In this document: positions 44,919 through 56,234 of the stretch, piece after piece
Numbering within the stretch: position 1 is the stretch's first letter
How the letters are laid out: each line of letters begins with the position of its first letter
NCBI GenBank assembly: GCA_023213315.1
Contig: JAKCPI010031616.1
Coordinates: 62,001-126,000 of the forward strand
Length of the DNA stretch: 64,000 nt
Reading direction: 5' to 3'
Source of the DNA: Euborellia annulipes
Taxonomy: Eukaryota; Arthropoda; Insecta; Dermaptera; Anisolabididae
Translations under genes and position numbers: made by a program
Notes under the pieces: model-generated
Seen by the model: the letters and a program-made list of their open reading frames with translations, nothing else
Told to the model about the DNA's origin: nothing
Databases searched by the model: none

Positions 44919-45284
44919 TACTTTCTCTTACCTATATGTATATGTTAATATACAAATATGTATATAGAGAGAGAAAAAGTATTGGATTCATGTCAAAAAT
45001 TCGGTGTCGAGATTTTGACGTTTTGAGGTCCACTGAATCTAAAAAAGTGGTTTTCGCGACATGGTCTGTCTGTGGCTGTGTGTGTGGGTGGATGGGTGTG
45101 TGTTCAATTTTAAGCATGAAGGAATTGAGCTATGAGGCTGAAATTTTATATATAAGTTAAACACCCTACGGGAGCATGAAAATAAGCTTTTAATCAAAAT
45201 CGGCCAAAGAGTACTAGTACTTTACTGATGTACTTTTTCAGTTTTTTATGATTTTCTCAAAATTTGCTCCAACGATTTTTTTTT
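44919..45284 (-). repeat. Family A element, 3' half, reverse
   Basis: 3' hairpin at 44919-44975 and a TGTG/GGTG microsatellite at 45073-45100. Confidence 0.78.
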
Positions 45285-45421
45285 AAATTAAAACTTCCTG
45301 TTAAGACGTTTCCCATTGCTCTCTCCTTATATTAAGTTAATAGGAAACGTTACAATTATGTGTTGAAATTATATTTGTACAACCTCTCGAGGTTATCTCT
45401 TTTATATACTCCATTAGAACC

Positions 45422-45455
45422 ATGAAGATGGTCGCATATTCGCGGCCGAAATGTC
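45422..45455 (+). ncRNA. Degenerate hammerhead-like motif
   Basis: ATGAAGA, stem II region GGTCGC/GCGGCC, GAAATGTC. First core C and stem III changed. Confidence 0.35.
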
Positions 45456-45554
45456 GCTGAGGGTTCGAATACCTATTAAAGAAATAAGCATAGCTACTTG
45501 GCCTTTTATTTATTCTACTACATATTGATTTAGCTATTCACCTCGCCAGCATAA

Positions 45555-45951
45555 TCTTTATATATATAAAAGCGGAGTGTCCGTCTGACGGTCTGTCTGT
45601 CCGTCTGACACGCTCTGTTTGACCAACTTCCCGTTGGAATTTTGAAACTAAATTTTGCAGCCTTATAGAGGACGTTCTGTAGGAAAAATGCTCGGGTCCC
45701 AAAATTCCTATAACTTTTTGAGTTATTAATTCCTAAAGTTATGATTTCTCCCATAGGAAATATATAGAGAAATATTTATGTATTCTTTGCATGTATATAT
45801 TCTATGAATGTAAACAAATCCTCAAGCCGGCACTGAATTAGAATATAGTAATGATCATTTTTTTTCATAATTAAGAAAAGGCGAGGGTCCGCCACAGGCG
45901 GGCCCGAGCCAGCTTAAGGGGAGTCCAGGAGGACGAAGCCTCCCTGTCTAG
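45555..45951 (+). mobile_element. Short Helitron
   Basis: Starts TCTTTATATATATAAAAGCG after an A and ends with a hairpin GGAGG/CCTCC, then CTGTCTAG. The base after CTAG is A rather than T. Internal CCGTCTGACGGTCTGTCTGT is typical of Helitron 5' regions. No coding. Confidence 0.65.
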
Positions 45952-45989
45952 ACGCCAAGCCCGCGTAAGGCTGGCTCATAATTAAGAAA

Positions 45990-46740
45990 ATATTTTTTCA
46001 TAATTAAGAAAAGGCGAGGGTCTGGCACAGGGACACACAGGCGCGCTAACATAAAGTTTAGAAACCACTGTTACACATATTGAGAAACAGAAATATTTAG
46101 ATATATGTAAAAGGATATTTTTCAAAAAAAACTTTTCCTACTATCCTTCTTTAAAAAGAAGAAAAAGAGAATGAGAGACACTACTATCAAATCTATTTAA
46201 AGTTCCGAAATAAATATCATTTTCAGATGAGAATACTACTATATAGAATTTGTTTAAATTCCTAGAGGCAATTAGATAATCTTTTTTTTTTTATTATAAT
46301 AACACAAGGAGTCTACCTGTCTATCAAACACAAGAGAAAAGATATTTAACTATCTAAAATTATACGAAATCAAGGTCAGACAGAAAATGGTTCTTGAACT
46401 TGGAATTCTTTTGTCTTAGGTTTAGAATAAGAGTTTGTTGAAAGCTGAATATTTAGTAAATGATTTAATATCAAAATTAACATCTTGTGTTGTCCAGAAG
46501 ACCTTAATGCAAGTAAAAATTTTTTTCATTGGAGATAAGAATTTTGAAACATTGATAATAATTAAACAATGTTACGTATGTTAATATTATAATTTCTAAA
46601 AATATATATTGATAAACTAAAATCGAAGTGGAGTGGGTTCGGACCTCAGGTGAATCATTCAATTACCAAATGGGTATTTCAAAAGAATCGAATTTTTACA
46701 TGATTAGCAATAAAAAAATTTTATATGATTTTTAACGGTT
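45990..46740. other. AT-rich spacer
   Basis: CATAATTAAGAAAAGGCGAGGG occurs at about 45868 and again at 46001, a local duplication. No gene. Confidence 0.45.
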
Positions 46741-46757
46741 TAACGATTTTGAATAAA

Positions 46758-46800
46758 CTAGCTGCGCCGCCAGCTTTCTTCGCCCTTTTTTTGTTTTTCA
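46758..46800 (-). mobile_element. Helitron 3' end, reverse
   Basis: Minus strand reads AAGCTGGCGGCGCAGCTAG followed by T, a typical Helitron terminus. No 5' end identified. Confidence 0.55.
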
Positions 46801-47103
46801 CTTTATGAACTACAAAGACATTTCGGACTCGGGTCCTTCTTCTTTTCTTAAATATCCAGTGAAAATATAAGCCAAACATATTTGACGTTAATATAAATAA
46901 ATTTGTATATCCTCTCGATACATTTCCTAAGTGAAAAATTGTAACTCCAATTCAGAAAGTTTTAGAAATTTCTATATGAAAATAATTTTCCTTTATTTAA
47001 GAGCCAAGGGGATCCATACTTCACCCCAAATTTCGAAAAAATTAATAAATAAACAAATAGAGAAGCATAATTAAATGCTATTAGATAAAAAATATTTTAT
47101 ATT

Positions 47104-47358
47104 TGGACCGTTTATTTTGAAAGTGGTGTAAGTCCATTTAAAAAAAAAAAAAAATGAGATTTCACATAATTTATGATTAAATTAATGTAAATTTTCTATC
47201 TATAACTAGCTAGTGGTAAATTTCTTAAAAAATTCCCATGTGTTGTTCAATTGAAAATTGGCCGGTAAATAGATTTTTTAATAAACAAATAAGTTAACCT
47301 TTCATTTTCTCGAAACAATAGAAAATGGACTTACACCACTTTCAAAATAAACGGTCCA
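47104..47358. mobile_element. TIR-bearing MITE
   Basis: Inverted ends of 35 bases, TGGACCGTTTATTTTGAAAG at the left and the complement at the right, with AT-rich interior and no coding. Confidence 0.8.
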
Positions 47359-47455
47359 TTTAAAATTATTCATTTGGAGAATGGATGATCAATCAACCTC
47401 CTCACGAAAAAGTCTTTGTGCTACAGTCCTGGTAGGATATTTAGAAGGTTCTCTT

Positions 47456-47846
47456 CACTAGCGTAACGTTTTTTAGCTGGGCCCCCCGCAAATTTTATTT
47501 CGGGCCCCATTATTAGACCATACAAAAAATATTTTTAAAACACCGTATATCCCTGAACCCTGAGGGCCCCGGGCCCTCTCAAAGAGAAATTTTCATTAAA
47601 TTTTTTACCTGAGCTCTGAGGGCCCGGGCCCTCTCAAAGAGAAATTTTCATTAAATTTTTTACCATTTTTACCGGAGCTCTGAGGGCCCGGGCCCTCTCA
47701 AAGAGAAATTTTCATTATTTATTTTTTATCTAAATTTTTCCGTTTTTATCGGAGCTACAGTTTTTTAGCCCGGCCCGGCCCGAGGGCCCCCCAAGGTCCG
47801 GGCCCCCCGAATTCCGGGGTCTGCGGGGGCGTACGTTACGCCACTG
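47456..47846 (+). mobile_element. hAT-type element with internal tandem repeats
   Basis: Ends CACTAGCGTAACGT and ACGTTACGCCACTG flanked by a perfect duplication GTTCTCTT (47448-47455, 47847-47854). Inside are three units of CTCTGAGGGCCCGGGCCCTC...AAGAGAAATTTTCATT. Confidence 0.9.
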
Positions 47847-47917
47847 GTTCTCTTTGAACATATAAAATTTCACGTGTTTATTAAAGCTTTTGTGGTTTGA
47901 AATATTATTATTAGGAG

Positions 47918-48045
47918 AATTTTTAATTATAGACCACCCAGAAATATTTAATACAAAAATGTGGTCTATAATTAAAAATTCTCCTAATAATCCAGAAATA
48001 TTTAATACAAAAATGTGGTCTATAATTAAAAATTCTCCTAATAAT
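47918..48045. repeat. Triplicated terminal block
   Basis: GGAGAATTTTTAATTATAGA and its inverse ATAATTAAAAATTCTCC alternate, with a 54-base unit (CCAGAAATATTTAATACAAA...) repeated twice in tandem. It matches the outer ends of the inverted repeat at 28121-28340. Confidence 0.75.
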
Positions 48046-48059
48046 AATATAAAATTTCA

Positions 48060-49125
48060 ACCGGTTGTTCAAATTTACAGACATATCGTCGCCTGAATCA
48101 CGTAGGGGCGTATCTCAATTTCTATCATTTTTCAGGAGAGCTGTTTATAGTTCGTGTTGTTATATTAAATGTATAGATACGCAAACCCAAAAAACCTAAA
48201 TAATACGAAAAAACATGGAAATACAGATTTGTCACTTAGTGATAATGTAAAGAACGTCAGGACACGGCCATACCCGTTGTATCTCAATTTTTAATTTTTT
48301 TTTAGATACGTCACTACGTGAAGCGTCGATATGGACATTTGCAAATTATATATAAATATATATACGTTGAGTTTTCTCATTCATAATAATAAATTACAAA
48401 AATTATTAATAATTAAATTATATACCCTACTTTTTGTTTGCACTGAATATGAGCGAAACAGACGATCAAAAAGACGGCAATTAAATGTTTTTTTTTTTTT
48501 TTTTTTCACCTACCCTCTATTCTCTTGCACAAATAAAAAAAAAGGTTTGTTTCAGTTACCTTTAGTACAAAAGGACTATAAAATATTTGTTCTAATAATA
48601 TGATGACCGACCCCAAAGCGTAAAATTAAAAAAAAAAAGAAAGAAATGTAGGAATCGAATATTTTATTTCAGAAACACGCTAAATTGCACACTAAATCAA
48701 TAAGTGTTGAAGAGTTTTTGAAATAAACGATTTAATGCGAGCATAATGAAATTGATAGATTTCTTTCTTCCTAATGTTACGAGAAAAATAACTAAAAAAA
48801 AAAAAAAAAGTTTTTTTCTAATTTTAATAACGATGCAGAGATCTGTGTAAGTAACTAGCTTTTAAGGGCGAGGGGGGGAAAGGGGTGAAGCTCAACTGGG
48901 ACGCCGTTTTCTGTTTTTTAGTATTCGAATCTTGTTCGAGCTTTTTTTTTGTAATTTTTTTCCGAATTTATGATATAAAATGGATTTATTATGAAATTAA
49001 AAAAGAAAAAACCGAAGATTTTGGGAAAAGGGAGTAAAATCGGATGCGCGAGGGGCGCTAAAGGCTTGATGCGGATGGGGCGAGGGGGGGGAGGGGGAGC
49101 GTCCCCCTTTGCACCCACCTGGATA
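48060..49125. other. AT-rich spacer ending in an older hAT-like end
   Basis: No gene. GTATCTCAATTT occurs twice (about 48108 and 48279). The right end (about 49045-49133) is G-rich and reads TGTAGCGTATCCAGG on the minus strand, like the terminus of an older hAT element into which the next element inserted. Confidence 0.4.
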
Positions 49126-49264
49126 CGCTACAGCAGTGGTTTCCAAACTTTGTGTTACCACGCCTCCCTTAAAAATATTTAATCTTATGACTCCTCCCCC
49201 CTCCCATTTTATAAAATAATACAAAAACAAAAATTTTTAATGCTAAAAAACTTATACTTATAAC

Positions 49265-49497
49265 TAGAGCCCGGATTTTTATGCAGTAAAAACCGCTAAA
49301 TATGCCATATAATATGCAGTAAAAGTATTATAATATGCAGCAAAATATGCAATATATTTATTGCAAAAATATTAAGTAAATGGCTTCAAATTAAAGGTAA
49401 ATCATGATTTCTACTGATGTAAAACTAATGGTGTTTTATTTTTGGAAGGAAATGATTAAAAAAAAAAAAAATTGGTCTCACAATAAAAACTAAATTT

Positions 49498-49528
<31 letters not shown>

Positions 49529-50256
49529 CATGGAAAAAATGGAATCCATTGCGAAATTTTTGAATCAAACGAGGACCCCTGTTTGGCATTTTTTTCTTTA
49601 ATTAATTTGACTTCGAACTATGAAACACGACTAAGGGCGAATCCAGAGGTGTTTCTCGGGGGCGGGGGGGTTAATCTGGTGTGACTCGTCGCACAGCCAC
49701 TATTTTTCCTTAATTTCGGTAATTTAAAGGCGCATTCTCTACTTGTTTGCCAGAATATAAATACAAATCAAATTTTTAAGTATTAATTTTTAAAATTTTA
49801 CATTAAAAATAATTTTTTTTTTCAAGTCTCGGAGTGGGGGTGGGGGGTAATTTCCCCATTTACCCCCCTGTAACGCCCTTGAACACTACTGACTTGATAT
49901 TCATCCAACGAAAATTCTAGCAAAACTAAATTTATTTCTTAAAGAGGATATAAAGAATAAAAAATATAGGTCTATAGTTATTTATTTTTTACAATGTAAT
50001 AAAGGATTTAAATTTTTTTTTTTTTAGAAAAAAAAATTAAAAAATTAAAATAAAATGAATCTTTTACTGAAAAAAATTTAAAATATCCAAAAAGTTTTAA
50101 ATATGCAACTTATGAATATTGACCAAATATGCAAAAATATGCAATATAGAATTTGAACCCTAGCTCCAAGGGGGCATGATTCGGATAGATAATTGGTTTT
50201 CAGTGACGTACCTATTAGCAAATAGAATATGCAATTGCATAGGAATCCGGGCTCTA
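49265..50256 (+). mobile_element. hAT-type element nested at level two
   Basis: Ends TAGAGCCCGGATTTTTATGC and GCATAGGAATCCGGGCTCTA flanked by a perfect duplication CTTATAAC (49257-49264, 50257-50264). The sister copy at 53600 lacks it. Confidence 0.9.
49632..49881 (+). mobile_element. hAT-type element nested at level three
   Basis: TAAGGGCGAATCCAGAGG...TAACGCCCTTG, flanked by AACACGAC and AACACTAC (7 of 8). Contains AATCTGGTGTGACTCGTCGC, half of the family A 5' hairpin. Same family as 59327-60276 and 60826-61060. Confidence 0.75.
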
Positions 50257-50401
50257 CTTATAACACTACATATAAATTTATATAAAAATATTTTTTTTAT
50301 TTATTCTTATTATATTAAAACTAGCAATCATTTGGAAAATTGGTCCTGGTGGCTAATATTCGCGCCTCCCTAGGGAGGCACGCCTCACAGTTTAGAAAAC
50401 G

Positions 50402-50507
50402 GGAATGAAAGAAGAAAACGCAACGAGAATTTTTTCTTTAAAAATATATTTTAACATATATTTTTAAAGAAAAAATTCTGGTTGCGTTTTCTTCTAACTT
50501 TCATTCC
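50402..50507. repeat. Palindrome of about 105 bp
   Basis: Arms GGAATGAAAGAAGAAAACGC / GCGTTTTCTTCTAACTTTCA with centre TTAACATA. A lone right arm recurs at 63842-63886. Confidence 0.75.
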
Positions 50508-50514
50508 TGAAGAA

Positions 50515-50785
50515 AAATATTTTTCTCAAATCTTATTTTCACGCCCTAGGAGGGTGCCTAACTTAAATATAAAATTTCAACCTCCTAGCTCAATTCCTTC
50601 ATGCTTTAAATTGAACACACACCCACAGACAGACCATGTCGCGAACACCACTTTTTTGGATTCAGGGGACCTCGAAACGTGTATATCCATCAAAGTCTCG
50701 ACATCTAATTTTTGACATGAATCCAATAATTTCTCTCTATAAAGTAAGAGAAAGTAAAATATCTATAAGGTAAGATAAAGTAAAA
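50515..50785 (+). repeat. Family A element, 3' half
   Basis: From TCTTATTTTCACGCCC to a partly duplicated terminal AAGAGAAAGTAA. Confidence 0.72.
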
Positions 50786-50789
50786 ATTC

Positions 50790-51400
50790 AAATCCGAATT
50801 GGGATTAGTTCTATATACAAAAAGATGCGGTAACTCACCCCAGTAAAATTCTAAGTGGACTAATCATATCTTAATTTTGTACCTAATGAAAAAAATCCCT
50901 AAAAATTCTGCAAGGGATTCGATGAGTACCTAAGTTACCCAGTGTTATTATTATCTGTTTATGAGAGTTTCGATATCTTCAAAAATTAATTCCGCACCAG
51001 TAATAAGAAATTTTAGAATGACATTAAAATGTTTCTACCCCATATAAATTTTAACTCAAACGGAATGCACTTATTTTTTAGTAAGAGTATTAAAAAACAT
51101 TAATATCTTTGTGCATTATAGGGGATGGGGTATTAACCCCCCTGGTTAATGCCTTCATACCTCCCCCCTCTTTAAGGAAATGCGAGCCTTCACCGCGAAA
51201 TTACTCTCAAAATAATTTGAATACATTTATAAATAATTACATTTATTTTTATTTTTTTTTGAAATTATTTTATTTTAATTTTCAACCCTTAATCCACCCC
51301 TGTGCAAAAGTATATTAAGGAAATTTGATTAACAAAAATATAGGCCATATAGAAAGAAAATAATGGTAAATAATGGGGACTTGAGAAAAGATTTAAAAAA
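50790..51400. other. AT-rich spacer
   Basis: C-tract patches at 51135-51170 suggest hAT remnants; no gene. Confidence 0.4.
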
Positions 51401-51401
51401 T

Positions 51402-51647
51402 GCCCTCAGGCTTGGTGTAGTTGGAAGCATGGCTACCTTCTATACCGAACTTTGAGGGTTCGGATCCCTGGCAGTCCGAAATGGATACCAAATGGCTTAA
51501 ATTGAAATGCCTGAACCCCCAATATGTATATTATTAATTAATAACGGTTATCGTATAAAGTCTTTTATGGTCTGAATTGCCGAAAAGACTGTGTGAATAT
51601 GTGTGTGTGTGTGTGTGAATGAGAAAAAAAGTTGTTTAAAAAAAAAA
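51402..51647 (+). mobile_element. tRNA-derived SINE-1, diverged
   Basis: Head GCCCTCAGGCTTGGTGTAG, B-box GGGTTCGGATCCC, body, and a GTGT run before the A tail. Confidence 0.8.
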
Positions 51648-51989
51648 AGATAAAAAATAAAAAACTAATTCATATGCTGATTCAGACGAGATTTTTATCA
51701 ATTTAAATTTTTAAAAAACTAATTTTTTTTCAATGACACCTACACTCCCCCTCCCCCTTTCAACAGCTTATATTCTCCCTCTACCCTTAGTGAAATACAA
51801 AATATTTAATTTCATATTCAAAAGAATCGTTTTTCGCAGTCAAATTATGTTTCTATCATTTTCTTTTTCAACGATAAAATGCATAATAATTACCTTTAAT
51901 AAGACTCTCAAGAGGGTGTGTTGGCTGACGGTAGGGCCAGGGGGGTTACACTATATTAATTATTCACTTTGATTCACTTTAAACACAAC

Positions 51990-52399
51990 TTAGAATGAGA
52001 CAAGGTGGGCGCCTGCCGCCTGGCAACGCGCTCGACTGAACAAGAGTCTTGTCTGTTTGTATAGGAATAAAATAGATGAAAATAACAATTCCCTTTTTAT
52101 TAAAAGTAAAAAAAATTCCTTTTGCTCTAATCTAACTATATTTAGAACTGGAAAAGAATGTCAACAAGTGATTTGGAATATTCCAAGGCCTTTCTTAAAT
52201 AATCAACCCTTCATTCCCCCCCCCCAAATCAAAATAATAATCAACGCTATTTTTTGAATGTTTTCTCTTTATTTCTTCGATTTAGTTAAAATAAATTTAA
52301 AAAACATTTTATTTTTTTTTTTTTCAATTTTTCACCCCTCCAATCCTAATAAATAAAATAATTAACAATGCTATCGCCTTCGGCGAGCTTCGCGTCTAG
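51990..52399 (+). mobile_element. Probable Helitron, 3' end clear
   Basis: The 3' end is CGCCTTCGGCGAGCTTCGCG then TCTAG (CTAG at 52396-52399) followed by T. The left boundary is uncertain; a GC-rich GGGCGCCTGCCGCC near 51999 may belong to another terminus. Confidence 0.5.
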
Positions 52400-52621
52400 T
52401 CAGAAAAAAATTAAAACCCTGAAAAACTTCCCTGGATCCGCCTTTGGTTTTATACATAGTATCATTTTCTAGAATGAGTCTTACTTTAGGCCAGGGGTTT
52501 CCAAACTTTAAGCCTCCCTTAAAAATATTTAATCATATGACGCCCCCCCCCCACATACATTTAATAAAATAATACAAAAAAATTAGGTGTTGGCTGTGTC
52601 TTCTACACAGCCGGTGGCTTT

Positions 52622-53597
52622 TAACGTGACAACGTCTTTTACTTGAATTCAAAAAAAATTTTTTCACGAATGTGTTTATTAAAGCTTTTGTGGTTTAAAA
52701 TATTATTATTAGGAGAATTTTTTCTCTTTTTTCTCTTTCCTAAGTTATATTGAAATATAAAGAGAGAAAGTATTGTTTTTTTTTTACTAGTACTTTGTTC
52801 CATTAATAATCATGTTCAAACATTTTCATTGTAGCAATATATGACAGGTGTGGCCAAAATTTTATCGTTTAAGGGCGAATTATGCTAAAAAATGAGGTTT
52901 TTCGAGAAAAAAACTAATTTTCGAGTTAATTACTCGGGATTTTTTTATTTATTCTATTAGAGGTTATCTTTCTGCACCAAATGACATCTCATTTAGTCGG
53001 ATCTGATTAGCCGTTCGGAATCTACAGGGGTTTAAAATTTCGAAAAACGAAATCCCGGCGAGTGCTTTCATGCGGTAAAATGACGTCATATCAAAAAAAT
53101 GAAAAAATTACCTCTGGGCATTGGACCACTCTTTCTAAAACTATATTTAGATTTAATGTAGCTTTTATGGTCAAGTAGCTAGGCGTTACATAAATAGGGC
53201 TATTTTTCGATATTTTTTTGCCTAAAAAATGAGGTTTTTCGAGAAAAAAACTAATTTTCGAGTTAATTATTCGGGATTTTTTTATTTATTCTATTAGAGG
53301 ATTTGTTTCTGCACCAAATGACATCTCAGTTAGTCTGATCTAATTAGCCGTTCGGAATCTACAGGGGTTTAAACTTTCAAATTAGAATTTACCGCAGCGC
53401 GGTAAAATAAAATGATAGGAAAAAAACAAATGGTAAAATCTTTAGCTGAAAACTCATTCTTTCTAACCGTATATTTCCCATAATTATACCTCTTAAGACA
53501 GAGGAGTTATTCAAGCCAATAAACTTTTCGTGCATGCCCCTCTAACCTGCCTCTATAGACACATAATTTGTAAGACGTTGTCACGTCAAAAAATTTA
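52622..53597. repeat. Insertion with inverted ends and a 337-bp tandem duplication
   Basis: Ends AACGTGACAACGTCTT and AAGACGTTGTCACGTC are inverted. Inside, a unit starting CTAAAAAATGAGGTTTTTCG is found at 52885 and again at 53222 and both continue through GCCGTTCGGAATCTACAGGG. Absent from the sister copy at 49134, so it is an insertion in the hAT copy. Confidence 0.65.
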
Positions 53598-53829
53598 ATG
53601 CTAAAAAATATAAATTTCTATAAAAATTTTTTTTTATTTATTCATATTAATTAAGGAAAATCTCCTTCCCAAAATCTTCTAAATTATTTTATTATTTTAT
53701 TTAAAAACTAGCAATCATTTGGAAAATTGATCTTGCTGGCCAATATTCGCGCCTCCCCTTAGACTAGTCCGCGCCTCCCTAGGGAGGCGCGCCTCACAGT
53801 TTGGAAAACACTGCGCTACAGGATGCAGA

Positions 53830-54785
53830 TAGTGTGTGAGTATGATAATACAATTTTGGAGTTGGCTTGAGCAGATCTACACCAATGAATTAATTTAATT
53901 GAAAATCTTTCATAAATATTAATATTATTCAAAATTAATATAATTTGGATATTTTTAAAAGTTAAAAGGGAAGAGCTTTAACAAAAAGATAATTTACTAA
54001 ATTGTCTTATTTCTATTATAATGACTAATGGTGAGATTTTAAAACATCGTCAGGCGTTTTTGGCGCACCTTGTATATTAACGAAATAACCTTGTGTCCGT
54101 TTGTTTGTTAGCTAGGTAAATTGAAACTATTTCCCCTCCAGGTAAAATTTTGAAATTTCTTTAAAAATATAAGAAATGTGCGAAGAAAAATAATTAGTAT
54201 TCTTATTTTTCAAAAAAAAAAAAAAAAATTTAATGAACTTTTTTAAATTGGCTCGGTTCAGTTAGGTCATCCAACTCAACATGAAAATGTCTTTGCTCCA
54301 AAATCTAATAATTATTTAGAAAAATATTAAAACTGTACTTAAAATTTTCGCTAATTAATATTTGATTTTTTCTTAATTTTCTGGCAAATTTTTTTTTCTT
54401 AAATAGACTATTATATAAATGTAAACTCCAGTAATATGACGTCATCGAAAAGTTATTTTCCTCGGTTTCTACCATTACGCACTAATAAGATATAATTATT
54501 GAAATTAAGACTTCAAAATATAATTATATTAATTTTGAAATAGTGTAACAACTCTAAACGATCAAACCAAGTGATTCTTTATTATTAATTAGATTAAAAT
54601 ATGAATAAAATTAAATCCATTCATATATTTTAAAATAGTAAAAAAAAACCTTGATGAGAAGATTGTTATATTTTTTGTAAATTATAATAATTTATTATAT
54701 TTCCCACAAATCTTTTTTTCCCAAAGGATTCATTCATTCATTTTTAAGTTAAAATATATAAATATAGTAAAGGAATTTAGTTTTA
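53830..54785. other. AT-rich spacer
   Basis: Only poly-A/T runs; no gene or repeat recognised. Confidence 0.5.
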
Positions 54786-54879
54786 TTCATAAAAATAAGA
54801 TGAGATGATCAGATGAGATCCCCCCCCCCGGGAGGCCGTGGCCGAGACGACTAAAATACTGTTGACAAATGTCAATAAT

Positions 54880-54937
54880 GCCATCGGGCTTGGTGTAGTG
54901 GCTAGCATGCTGGACTTCTAAACCAAGGGTCGCGGGT
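54880..54937 (+). mobile_element. tRNA-derived SINE-1 head, cut by another element
   Basis: GCCATCGGGCTTGGTGTAGTG to GTCGCGGGT, where AGTGATGTGGTATCGA begins; that is a hAT-like left end continuing to about 55056 with repeated TATCGA motifs. Confidence 0.6.
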
Positions 54938-55049
54938 AGTGATGTGGTATCGAAAATAAAGTATGGATAAATCGATAACTGGTACTTGGAATAGAATCGA
55001 TAAGAAAGTATCGGAAGAAAAGTATAGATACCAGTAAGTATCGAGTATT

Positions 55050-56230
55050 TTTTTAAGTACGAGAATATACATTTGAAAGAGCATATAAAAAATAATTGAT
55101 TTTTGAATTTAATCAAAATCGTTAGAGCGAATTTTGAGAAATCGAAAAAAAACTGAAAAAATACTTTAGTAAAGTACTATTAGCCTTTGGCTGATGTGAT
55201 TGAAATTTCTTGAAATACTTGCGACATAGGTACTTGGCTTAAGTATAAAATTTGAGTATCGAGAGTTTTTTCGTTTTTGAGTAATTCCAATTAACCCACA
55301 TTTTTTGATATTTCACTTGAAATTAATTTAATTTATTGTGAAAAAATCTTGAATTTCAAGAAGATCTATTCCAGTTAAAATATCAAAACATAATGTTTAT
55401 GTTAATTTCTCTGAAAGAGATTTTATTGCTTTTAAATGGCTGTTTTATTGCTCTTCTTGAAATTGCCATTAAAAGGAGGCTATTCCCTTTTAGCTTGAAT
55501 TTACGTCATTTTCACAATCATTTGAATGAATTTCAACTGAAATATAAAAAAATGTGGATTGAATTAAATAACCTAATAAGGAAAGAACTTTCGATAGGCC
55601 TACCCAAATTTTATACTTTAGCCAAGTATTCATGTCTCAAGCATGGCAGGAAATTCATTCCATTCGACCAAATAGCACTAGTACTTTACTGATGTATTTT
55701 TTCGAATTTTTTATTTTTCTCACAATTGGCTTTAACGATTTTGTTTAAAAATCAATTATATTTTAGATGCTCTTTAAAATGTATAGGCTTATTCTTATTT
55801 TGTGGACAAAATTGTTTGAAGCCCACTTTACTTTTGTACATCATAGGAAAAGTAGAAGCCATGGTAACAAAATATAATGTAAGAATTTTGTTTAAAAGCT
55901 TATTTTCACGCTCCAGGAGGATGTCTAACTTAAATATAAAATTTCAACCCCCTAGCTCAATTCCTTCATGCTTAAAATTGGATACATACACCTACACAGA
56001 GAGACACACAGACAGACAGACCATGTCGGAAAACCACTTTTTTTGTGAGAAAGTTGTGTGCTGTGCGACAGTCACACCAGATTTTTTCAAACTCAAATGT
56101 ACCGACCGTACTGTCGGAAACTAAATATATCTCGATACAAAAAAATCTGCTGGGACAAGCACAGAACACCATTTTTGATTACCGAAGGTAAGAGAAAGTT
56201 GTGTGCTGTGTGACCAGTTACACCAGATTT
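55050..56230. repeat. Mosaic of inverted family A pieces
   Basis: A plus-strand piece (55050-55294) faces a minus-strand piece (about 55590-55880), with a smaller inverted core between them, giving a long palindrome. A plus 3' half (55881-56043) and a minus 5' hairpin (56045-56230) follow. The 99- and 132-codon frames here are repeat artefacts. Confidence 0.7.
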
Positions 56231-56234
56231 TTTT

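Larger units (their letters stand above)
49134..53813 (+). mobile_element. Composite hAT element, 4.7 kb, holding nested insertions
   Basis: Left end CAGTGGTTTCCAAACTTTG and right end CAGTTTGGAAAACACTG are flanked by a perfect 8-bp duplication CGCTACAG (49126-49133, 53814-53821). An inner right end (about 50395) and an inner left end (52492) of the same family are also present, so two related copies bracket unrelated sequence at 50400-52490. No transposase frame is visible. Confidence 0.75.

Noticed and set aside
44789..45160. 123-codon frame
   Set aside because: Its second half is the reverse family A 3' half; the first half has no features.
55393..56124. Frames of 99 and 132 codons
   Set aside because: They run through inverted pieces of the family A repeat; the encoded strings recur wherever the repeat does.
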